Positions 7,495-14,419 of a DNA stretch of 20,636 nucleotides are shown here, piece by piece. The translations under genes were made by a program, and so were the position numbers. The notes beneath the pieces are model-generated. The model saw nothing but the letters and a program-made list of their open reading frames with translations, did no database searches and had not been told where the DNA came from. Origin of the DNA: an uncultured Muribaculaceae bacterium (GTDB lineage: Bacteria > Bacteroidota > Bacteroidia > Bacteroidales > Muribaculaceae); NCBI GenBank assembly GCA_910577465.1, contig CAJTMM010000036.1, forward strand, positions 1 through 20,636. The letters run 5' to 3'. The number at the start of each line of letters is the position of its first letter. The stretch's first letter is position 1.

Positions 7495-9076
7495 GCCACG
7501 CTTTAGGGGCCGATTTATACTGCTTAAATGTTTTTATTTCCTTTTTTAGAGTTACGTACTCGGGACTATTTTTATCTAACCGATTAAGCTGTTCTTGGTA
7601 ATCCTTTATTTTTTGCTTATACCATACCTTAAATTCTTTTTCAAATTCCTTATTCCGTCTTTGAGCTTCATTTTTTTGCTCATTAGACGGATTAATACAA
7701 AAGAGCATTCCTGCCATTTCCCAAGGCTTATCTTCAACAAATATTGTTCCGACATCTCCTTCCGCTCCTACAAAATCCACACTATCTTCCGGTTCCCACC
7801 TATAATATCGGGCCTTATGGGTATAAACATATGAATCGACATTAGATGAGTTAGATTTCGCAACGATTGTGTTCGAACGCAATTCAGACTCTAAACAATA
7901 TGGATTTATCATATGGAATGTTATTTCAATGCTCCATATCATATCAGTAGAAACCATCAAGGCATCTACTATCGAGTTAATCCCAACACTTGCTAAATCA
8001 GAAGCCAAATTCCCTGCAATCCTTTTCGTATTTGAGAATTTGCTACGAGACAGATGCCCGGCTGTAACAGCTTGCATATTTTGCGTTGTTTGGCGAATAA
8101 TTGCGCCAATTTCAGCATTATTACGCTTTAGCCGTTCATCACCCCAAAAAACATATACTGAATAGCAATTATTATCGATAACGACTTTTTTGCCATGTGG
8201 ATTCGGTGCACCCCTACCCGATACTCCCTCTGGTATTTTATAAACGTAATTAGTATTAATATTATGCGCAGATTGCTCCCAGTTGGCAATGACACCATTA
8301 TATGTATCTAAGCCACTGCCCTTTTGACCGCTTGCGTCTATGCGCACTATATCCAAACCGTATATAGAATCTAAATAAAGTGGAATTGATTTATAGATTG
8401 AATTACAGCCATCACGGATTTGGATAATTTTACACTCATTAATCCAATTATATTTCCCCTCATGCTCGTCTATAATGCCATTTTCAGTACCAACACCGGC
8501 AATATCCTCTGACACCCAAATACCCGGTAATGCATCCCGTAAGGGTTTGCGCATTCGGAAATTATTAAGGCTATTAGAATATATCTCAAGTATATCATCA
8601 TAGTCATATCCCAATCTTTTAGAATAATCCCGCAATAATGGAATGTAATATGAAATAGTTGTAGTGTCAGCATTTTCCTGCGCCATAGCCAATTCTGCTG
8701 CATACAACGGTCCAAGATTCTCATTATCCTTGTCCGCAATGGCGAGAAAGCAATCTTTGAATGCGTTGGCACGGACCACATTGTCTCGTTCGATATTATC
8801 AACGTACACATTGTAGATACTGCCGCATATCGAATCCGCCACAGACTTTTGGGCAGCGTAAGGTGCGTAGAAACGTTTGATGGCATTCATACGCGATTGG
8901 ACCATCTCCGGTTTATTCACCACCGCTTCAGCATAATTGTCAGCTAAAATCATAGCCGAATCCACCACAAGTCCTATATCAACCGGCTTGGTCTTTGGCG
9001 CCGTTTTCCTCTTCGGCGCAGCGGCACCCAACGTAAGAATACTAAATGCGAAAATAATCAAAAGGGTGTTTCTCAT
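7412..9076 (-). CDS. Tandem secreted paralog 1, first gene of the operon, unknown function
   Basis: First gene of the five-gene operon. I chose the ATG at 9076 because it opens directly on a signal peptide (MRNTLLIIFAFSILTLGAAA); an in-frame ATG at 9100 would add eight residues. Unlike paralogs 2 and 3 it has a different signal peptide and lacks the EWRCDEHDWLAQN segment. It joins the family directly at AAPKRKT and then matches them closely through the helical block to AQE. The body resembles paralog 2 but is much diverged. Shared anchors are GIWVSEDIAG, IIQIRD, SAHNIN, FWGDERLKRNNAEIGAI, INPYCLESE and YYRWEPEDSVDF. The end is a charged helix plus the tail starting WNAESLAKLKAKAD. No known domain or active site is seen. 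A long structured leader and a good promoter lie upstream. The stop overlaps the next ATG (7412-7415). Confidence 0.8.
   Translation of the reverse strand: MRNTLLIIFAFSILTLGAAAPKRKTAPKTKPVDIGLVVDSAMILADNYAEAVVNKPEMVQSRMNAIKRFYAPYAAQKSVADSICGSIYNVYVDNIERDNVVRANAFKDCFLAIADKDNENLGPLYAAELAMAQENADTTTISYYIPLLRDYSKRLGYDYDDILEIYSNSLNNFRMRKPLRDALPGIWVSEDIAGVGTENGIIDEHEGKYNWINECKIIQIRDGCNSIYKSIPLYLDSIYGLDIVRIDASGQKGSGLDTYNGVIANWEQSAHNINTNYVYKIPEGVSGRGAPNPHGKKVVIDNNCYSVYVFWGDERLKRNNAEIGAIIRQTTQNMQAVTAGHLSRSKFSNTKRIAGNLASDLASVGINSIVDALMVSTDMIWSIEITFHMINPYCLESELRSNTIVAKSNSSNVDSYVYTHKARYYRWEPEDSVDFVGAEGDVGTIFVEDKPWEMAGMLFCINPSNEQKNEAQRRNKEFEKEFKVWYKQKIKDYQEQLNRLDKNSPEYVTLKKEIKTFKQYKSAPKAWQKWNAESLAKLKAKADNYIPNHLNTSL
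8675..9021 (-). repeat. Partial third copy of the head block in paralog 1
   Basis: Codons for PKRKT through AQE of paralog 1 match the corresponding parts of the 5116-5707 and 6903-7494 blocks with few differences. The copy stops upstream at the GAAAPKRKT codons, where paralog 1 has its own signal peptide and no WRCDEHDWL segment. Downstream it stops at the same AQE boundary as the other two copies. Confidence 0.88.
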
Positions 9077-9473
9077 TGTGTCTTTATGCGCCGTGGTCAT
9101 CCTCTCGTTGGCAATTGATTGGTTTATACGAGAAAAGCGCAGGAATCTGTATCTGTTACCATCCTACTTTCTGAGGCTTCTCGCATTGCCCTATTCATGT
9201 CGGACGGCAACGCAGAAGCCCACGCCTGTATATGCAAGATTGCGTCAGCCGGAATCTCCATAAGAGACGAAGGCCAATGCATGATATTACATATCCACGG
9301 GCATCTACCGTTGCTCAATCCTTGACATGAATATGAAATTTTGCGAGAATCTCAGAAAGTCAAGAATCAGCGCGGATAAACGCTTTTCATTATGTCTTGG
9401 CTTGCCCGATAGCAAGCCAGTAACTGCCGACCCGCCCGCGCTGCCCATGACCGGGCTTCTGCGATACGGTCTG
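9077..9473 (-). promoter_or_regulatory. Long structured 5' leader of the five-gene operon
   Basis: About 390 nt separate the inferred transcription start (near 9473) from the ATG at 9076. Several complementary segments are visible. 9175-9190 pairs with 9206-9220 as an imperfect hairpin of about 14 bp. 9166-9184 pairs with 9343-9360 (17 pairs around one small internal loop). 9211-9221 pairs perfectly with 9453-9463. 9398-9405 pairs with 9412-9419 around a six-base loop. The first uses bases needed by the second and third, so they exclude one another, as in a switch or attenuator. No convincing protein is encoded on either strand; the longest frames start with TTG and match nothing I recognise. 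It could instead be a dispersed palindromic element that landed upstream of the operon. Confidence 0.55.
9398..9419 (-). other. 8-bp hairpin in the operon leader
   Basis: TGGCTTGC at 9398-9405 and GCAAGCCA at 9412-9419 form a perfect 8-bp stem with a six-base loop. In the minus-strand transcript it lies about 55 nt after the predicted start. It has no T-run after it in the reading direction, so it is not an obvious terminator. Confidence 0.6.
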
Positions 9474-9479
9474 CAACCG

Positions 9480-9509
9480 CAAAGTTAGCAACTATTTTCA
9501 TTCCTGCAA
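9480..9509 (-). promoter_or_regulatory. Bacteroidota-type promoter of the five-gene operon
   Basis: On the minus strand a -33 TTG (9509-9507) is followed after 19 bases by TAACTTTG (9487-9480), matching the TTTG / TAnnTTTG pattern of the Bacteroidota primary sigma factor. Transcription would start near 9473 and run through the leader into paralog 1. Confidence 0.7.
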
Positions 9510-9572
9510 TACCATATTAAAAATCAGCACATAAACGCAACTTCAATCGCGACAAAACCCGCCTTAAAGCAA

Positions 9573-9606
9573 GCGTGCCACTACGATTCTCACCGTCATG
9601 GCACGC
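9573..9606 (-). terminator. Hairpin downstream of the secreted propeller-like gene
   Basis: GCGTGCCA (9573-9580) and TGGCACGC (9599-9606) form a perfect 8-bp stem, with an 18-base loop, 29 bp beyond the stop of the gene ending at 9635. On the minus strand a modest T-containing stretch (TTGCTTT) follows. It separates that gene from the promoter at 9480-9509, so the five-gene operon is a distinct unit. Confidence 0.55.
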
Positions 9607-9634
9607 AAACTATTATAATTATTTATCAGGACAA

Positions 9635-11416
9635 CTATTTCACCAGCACTTTCACCGAATTGGCTATATAGATACCGGCGGCGAGGGGTATGCGTGTTTC
9701 GCCTGCCACAATGTCGCGCGACACAACTGTTACACCCTTGGTATCTACGACGTTCAGCTTCACATCTTCAGTAGAGTTCACTACCAATACGCCATCTTCA
9801 CCGGTAGCTGTGAATGCCGATGCATCATCGCTTATACCGTTCACACCTGCCGATTTGTCGAAATAGCAGGAAGTAACCACACCACCCCAGCTCGTGGGTT
9901 TGTCTGACGACGAGCCATCGGCAAGTGTGAATGTGTTGTTACCTCGTGCTACGGCAAACATACGGGTCGTCTCCGGGTCAAATGCCACACTGTAACCGGT
10001 GGGTGCACCGCCACCTTTCACTATAGTGTGACGGGCTGCACGTTCAAGGTTTCCGCTCAGAGGGTATTCGTCAAGGAACACACCATCCGTGGCATTCAAC
10101 CTGTAACCTAACACATAGATATTACCCGAATATTCAAACATCCCTAAGTATGCACCTATATTGATATCATTGTTGGCAGCATCCTCCCAAGCACCGTCGG
10201 CGGGATTCAGTTTCAGCATCCAGCCCTCTTCCAATGTACCGGTGCTCTGCACCATAGCCTCCGCGCCGTCAGCCGGACCGAATCCGCCTGTACCGCCGCC
10301 TACCACATACAGGCTGCCGCCTATCAGTTTAAGGTCACGGAGCTTCACTGCATTCTTGCTGCTCTTATTTCCGTAAGGCTTGATATATGTGAGGTAGTTC
10401 ACAGTCTTCAAATCTGTGCTCACGCTACCCACCATTATTCCGTCAAATGTGCTTCCGATAGTCAGCGCCTTGCCACCTATGGTCAGCTCATCGCCTACAT
10501 TACCGCGCACATTGCCGGTGAAATAAAGTGTGGTACCGTCAATCAGTATATTGCATATCTGGTCACGGGTCAAAGTACCGGTAGCACGCAGATGGTTCTG
10601 ATAATACCCCTCGCTATCCAGCTTTATAAGATACATGCCACCGGCAGCCTGCTGCGAATCACCGTTGTACGAATCTACATTACGCGCAGTCAGCACAAAT
10701 GTGCCGTTGTCCACGCCGCCTACCACCATAGGGGCACGATAGTTGCCACCTATATAGATATTGCCGTCGCTATCCTGTGCAAGGGCGTATGGAGTCACGC
10801 CATTGGTAGTGGCATTGACTGAATTGCCCGACGATGCCTTTGGCACCGGCAGCTGGTCCATGACTACGGTACGTGTCCATTCGATATTACCATCCTTGTT
10901 TATCTTCACCAGCACCTGATTGTAAATCCATACCGAGGTGTTCCAATCCGGAAACTCAACCTCCGCTCCGGAGTGATCCACCAACACCGGCGAGGTATAT
11001 GGTGTTACGTTCGATGACCGCATATTGAGCAATGCAAGCACGCCGCCATCTGCGGTACCTATTATATTTCCGGCAGATGAGATTATGATATCACCCTCTT
11101 TGGAGCTCACCGACCATATACGCGAACCATCTGTTGCGTTATGCTTAATAATCAGAAGATTTGCATTATCGGAATTCGACGTAGTATATGCTCCAGTGGC
11201 TATTACCTCACCGTCAAACGAGATGTTGTCAGTATTGGTACGCGAACCGAATTGGCTCAATGTCACCGGATTGCCATCTGTGCACAGTACCACTTTCGAT
11301 GTGAGGTCCTGTGTCTGCGGTGAGTCGATCAGCTTCGACCATTCGTAGGTGGGAGCGGCGCACCATGCGGCAATACCTGTAACACCCAATGCCAATGTGA
11401 GTAATGATTTTTTCAT
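9635..11416 (-). CDS. Secreted propeller-like protein with type IX-secretion-like C-terminal domain
   Basis: A 593-residue exported protein; residues 1 to about 20 are a signal peptide (MKKSLLTLALGVTGIAAWCA). The middle is built of repeated strand-turn units with Asp/Gly-rich loops (DGSRIWSV, INKDGNIEWTRTV, DSDGNIYIGGNY, GTTLYFTGNV, GGSLYVVGGG, SGNIYVLGYR), typical of beta-propeller repeat proteins. After the linker SAGVNGISDDASAF the last 60 or so residues (VKLNVVDTKG, IPLAAGIYIA, final KVLVK) resemble the C-terminal sorting domains used by the type IX secretion system of Bacteroidota. The protein is therefore probably surface-exposed or released. No catalytic motif is seen. It is transcribed divergently from the TonB-receptor operon through a symmetric promoter region, which suggests the two are regulated together and that it may bind the same target outside the cell; that is inference. 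Confidence 0.82.
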   Translation of the reverse strand: MKKSLLTLALGVTGIAAWCAAPTYEWSKLIDSPQTQDLTSKVVLCTDGNPVTLSQFGSRTNTDNISFDGEVIATGAYTTSNSDNANLLIIKHNATDGSRIWSVSSKEGDIIISSAGNIIGTADGGVLALLNMRSSNVTPYTSPVLVDHSGAEVEFPDWNTSVWIYNQVLVKINKDGNIEWTRTVVMDQLPVPKASSGNSVNATTNGVTPYALAQDSDGNIYIGGNYRAPMVVGGVDNGTFVLTARNVDSYNGDSQQAAGGMYLIKLDSEGYYQNHLRATGTLTRDQICNILIDGTTLYFTGNVRGNVGDELTIGGKALTIGSTFDGIMVGSVSTDLKTVNYLTYIKPYGNKSSKNAVKLRDLKLIGGSLYVVGGGTGGFGPADGAEAMVQSTGTLEEGWMLKLNPADGAWEDAANNDINIGAYLGMFEYSGNIYVLGYRLNATDGVFLDEYPLSGNLERAARHTIVKGGGAPTGYSVAFDPETTRMFAVARGNNTFTLADGSSSDKPTSWGGVVTSCYFDKSAGVNGISDDASAFTATGEDGVLVVNSTEDVKLNVVDTKGVTVVSRDIVAGETRIPLAAGIYIANSVKVLVK

Positions 11417-11460
11417 AAGCGAAATTTGGTTATTATTTAGAACGATTAAAAATTACACGG

Positions 11461-11491
11461 CAAAATTACGGCTTAACATGAGCCTGCGAAA
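11461..11491 (-). promoter_or_regulatory. Leftward promoter of the secreted propeller-like gene
   Basis: On the minus strand TAATTTTG lies at 11468-11461, an exact TAnnTTTG -7 element. The matching -33 position (11491-11488) reads TTTC, one base off TTTG. The start would be near 11454, about 40 bases before the ATG at 11416. The weak -33 fits a promoter needing an activator. Confidence 0.7.
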
Positions 11492-11493
11492 TA

Positions 11494-11548
11494 CCTAAAA
11501 TTTGGTAATTACACCCCATATCGACATCCATAAATACCAAATTTTAGG
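11494..11548. promoter_or_regulatory. Perfect 14-bp inverted repeat, probable paired operator
   Basis: CCTAAAATTTGGTA at 11494-11507 and its exact reverse complement at 11535-11548 are 41 bp apart, about four helical turns, on either side of a dyad centre at 11521. Each arm is itself nearly palindromic around AAATTT. Each abuts the -33 region of one of the two divergent promoters at the same distance. This is the usual place for an activator. The cognate regulator is not in the window. Confidence 0.75.
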
Positions 11549-11550
11549 CA

Positions 11551-11581
11551 TTGCCCCCCTTGACGTCTCTAAGTAATTTTG
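11551..11581 (+). promoter_or_regulatory. Rightward promoter of the TonB-receptor operon
   Basis: TTG at 11551-11553 and TAATTTTG at 11574-11581, spaced 20 bases, match the Bacteroidota -33/-7 pattern. The -7 element is the exact mirror, about 11521, of the leftward one. Transcription would start near 11588, giving a short leader of about 23 bases before the ATG at 11611. Confidence 0.75.
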
Positions 11582-11610
11582 CATTATAAAACAGCACAGC
11601 CATTCTTGCA

Positions 11611-14391
11611 ATGAGATTTATAATAACCATTATCATATTATTACTGTCAATATCCGTACATGCTGCCGACACCGTATTGTTGTCAGGGCAGATTAACGAT
11701 GCTTCAAACGGCGAACCGCTCGGTTTTGCCACCATTACACTTAATTCGGCACAATATGCCACCCACGCCGATGCCGACGGACGTTGGTCAATGCGTGTCC
11801 CGGCAGGCACTTACACCATAAAAGTCTCATTCATAGGATATATCTCCGCCGAGAAGAAAATACATGCCACTTCAGGACGCAACATAACAATGGCTCTTAA
11901 GCCCACCGCCACATCTCTTGGCGAGGTAACGGTGACGGCACGCGAGAGTAGAGGTCTTACAAGCGGCTCCACCATCGACCGAGCTGCCATGGAGCACCTG
12001 CAACCCACAAGTTTCACCGACCTCCTCGAACTCTTGCCCGGCAACATGTCGCAGAATCCCGACATGGGAAGCGCCAATACCATAACCCTGCGTGAGACAG
12101 GTGCCATGACAGCTACCGGAGGGAAAACATCGACATCCGACGACTATGCCATAACATCGCTCGGCACTGCATTTGTGGTCGATGGCGCACCGGTCAACGG
12201 TGACGCCAACCTCCAGGGAATACCCACGTCTGACACCTCCGACCCATCCGGAAAACGCTCTACCGTCAACCGTGGCGTGGACATGCGCACCATATCCACC
12301 GACAACATCGAGAGTGTGGAGGTGGTGCGTGGAATACCTTCAGCCGAATACGGCAATCTCACATCCGGACTTGTCAACATTCGTCGCATACGCCGCGCCA
12401 CCCCATGGACAGCCCGATTCAAAGCCGACGAATACAGCAAACTATTCTCCGCTGGCAAAGGCTTCGGAATCAAAAATCACGACCACGTCATAAATATTGA
12501 CGCCGGGTATCTCGATTCCAAAATAGACCCGCGCGACAATCTCGAGAATTACAAACGCATCAACGGCTCACTGCGCGCCAATCTACGATTCAATGCCGAC
12601 CGGCTCGACACACGTTGGAATATCGGAGCCGACTACACCGGCTCGTTCGACAACGCCAAGGTAGACCCCGACCTAAACTACAATAAGATAGACCGCTACA
12701 AAAGTTCATACAACAGATATGCACTTACATCCGAGCTTTCACTGGCTTTCCATAGCATCACATGGCTCAAGTCAATCGACATAAACACATCGGCAAGTTA
12801 TCAGAACGACCGGCTCGAGCGTCACAAACAGGTAGCACCACAACGTGCCTCCATAGCTCCGACCACCATGGAACCCGGTGTGCACGACGGACACTACCTG
12901 CTTCAGGAATATATCGCCGACTTCATAAGCGACGGACGCCCGCTCAACCTTTTTGCCAAAATACGTGCCACCGGATGCGCGTCATGGGGCAATTGGCTTC
13001 ACGACTATAAAGCCGGAGCCGAATGGACCTACTCCAAGAATTTAGGGCACGGACAAATCTACGACCTCACACGACCGCTATCCGCGTCATGGACCACCCG
13101 TCCGCGCGATTTCCGCGATATACCTGCGTTGCAGACCCTCTCGGCATATATTGAGGACAACATCACCGCATCGATAGCCGGTAATAAACTGGAGATGCAA
13201 CTCGGAGTGAGAAGCATACAGATTCCGTCGCTTGACAGTCGCTACTATCTTTCCGGAAAGGTGTATCTCGACCCGCGCATCAACGCCATGTGGAACTTCC
13301 CGACTATAAACATAGGCAATCATCCGGTGCATACCTTCATAGCCGGCGGATTCGGATTGACCACAAAAATGCCAACGGTGGACTATCTCTACCCTCAGGT
13401 TCACTACAATGATATAATCCAACTCAATTATTACGACATAAACCGGCCGTTTGAGCTGAGCCGCATCAACCTGCGCACATACATCGAGGATGCCACGAAC
13501 TACAACCTACGTGCCGCACGAAACCGCAAATGGGAGATTCGCGCCGGATTCGAATCAGGTGGCAACAGACTGTCCATAACCTATTTTCAGGAAAAAATGA
13601 CTTCCGGTTTCCGGTACTCGAGCATATACACCCCCTACGATTACCGTCAGTACGACGCATCGGCAATTGATGCCACCCAACTCACCGCTCCCCCTGCGCT
13701 CGAATCACTTCCATACCGCGACATGACGATTCTCGACGGCATGCGCCGCGTCACCAACGGCAGCCGCATTGACAAGCAAGGGGTGGAATTTCAACTCAAT
13801 ACCGCACGATGGATGCCGTTGCGCACATCTCTCATCATCACCGGCGCATGGTTCCGCTCCACCTATACCAATTCGCAGATGCTTTACACTCCGGTCAATG
13901 ATGTGGTCGGCAATCAGGCAGTTTCCGACATGTTCGTAGGACTGTACAACTCCAACGACGGACGCATCAACGAGCAGTTCAACACCAACTTCACGTTCGA
14001 CACCCAGATACCGCGATGGGGACTCGTGTTCACCACTTCCATCCAGTGCATGTGGTGGATGAAGACCACGCGCATGCGTCAAAACGGGCGCCCGGATTTC
14101 TACATATCAGCAGCCGACGGACAACTGCACCCTTACACCGATGCCGACACACACGATGTGTTGTTGCAATATCTCATAAAAAACTACAACGAGGAGTCGT
14201 ACCGCACACAACGCGTTCCCCCCGCCGTTTACCTCAACCTCAAAGCTACCAAGCGTATCGGCAGATGGATGCGCATCTCCGCATTCGTGAACCGAATAGT
14301 GGACTATCTGCCCGATTACAAAAGCAATGGTCTGACCATCCGGCGCACCTCCGATGCCTACTTCGGCATGGAAGCCACCATAACCATCTGA
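11611..14391 (+). CDS. TonB-dependent outer-membrane receptor
   Basis: A 926-residue outer-membrane transporter energised by TonB-ExbBD. Residues 1-18 are a signal peptide (MRFIITIIILLLSISVHA). Residues about 22-100 form a carboxypeptidase-regulatory-like domain (VLLSGQINDASNGEPLGFAT, then SFIGY). SLGEVTVTA at 102-110 is the usual lead into the plug. The plug, about 115-258, contains FVVDGAPVNG and IESVEVVRGIPSAEYG. The remainder is the 22-strand beta-barrel, ending in YFGMEATITI. Unlike classical SusC proteins it is followed not by a SusD homolog but by a DUF4876 lipoprotein, a DUF6850 barrel and an M16 peptidase. The cargo may therefore be a peptide, protein or metal complex and not a glycan, which is inference. 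It starts the operon behind a good promoter and appears intact. Confidence 0.92.
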   Translation: MRFIITIIILLLSISVHAADTVLLSGQINDASNGEPLGFATITLNSAQYATHADADGRWSMRVPAGTYTIKVSFIGYISAEKKIHATSGRNITMALKPTATSLGEVTVTARESRGLTSGSTIDRAAMEHLQPTSFTDLLELLPGNMSQNPDMGSANTITLRETGAMTATGGKTSTSDDYAITSLGTAFVVDGAPVNGDANLQGIPTSDTSDPSGKRSTVNRGVDMRTISTDNIESVEVVRGIPSAEYGNLTSGLVNIRRIRRATPWTARFKADEYSKLFSAGKGFGIKNHDHVINIDAGYLDSKIDPRDNLENYKRINGSLRANLRFNADRLDTRWNIGADYTGSFDNAKVDPDLNYNKIDRYKSSYNRYALTSELSLAFHSITWLKSIDINTSASYQNDRLERHKQVAPQRASIAPTTMEPGVHDGHYLLQEYIADFISDGRPLNLFAKIRATGCASWGNWLHDYKAGAEWTYSKNLGHGQIYDLTRPLSASWTTRPRDFRDIPALQTLSAYIEDNITASIAGNKLEMQLGVRSIQIPSLDSRYYLSGKVYLDPRINAMWNFPTINIGNHPVHTFIAGGFGLTTKMPTVDYLYPQVHYNDIIQLNYYDINRPFELSRINLRTYIEDATNYNLRAARNRKWEIRAGFESGGNRLSITYFQEKMTSGFRYSSIYTPYDYRQYDASAIDATQLTAPPALESLPYRDMTILDGMRRVTNGSRIDKQGVEFQLNTARWMPLRTSLIITGAWFRSTYTNSQMLYTPVNDVVGNQAVSDMFVGLYNSNDGRINEQFNTNFTFDTQIPRWGLVFTTSIQCMWWMKTTRMRQNGRPDFYISAADGQLHPYTDADTHDVLLQYLIKNYNEESYRTQRVPPAVYLNLKATKRIGRWMRISAFVNRIVDYLPDYKSNGLTIRRTSDAYFGMEATITI

Positions 14392-14419
14392 TAATTTGAC
14401 AAAATATAGTTCCATAAAT

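Noticed and set aside
9077..9100. Longer start for paralog 1 at the ATG at 9100
   Set aside because: It would add eight polar residues before a well-formed signal peptide. The start at 9076 matches the style of the other operon genes. Not excluded.
9119..9325. Short frames on both strands in the operon leader (68 codons plus strand, 64 codons minus strand)
   Set aside because: Both begin with TTG and resemble no protein I know, and the region is better explained by complementary segments. A leader peptide remains possible but unsupported.
14396..14419. Longer start for the DUF4876 lipoprotein
   Set aside because: The codon is TTG, and the ATG at 14420 begins a standard lipoprotein signal.
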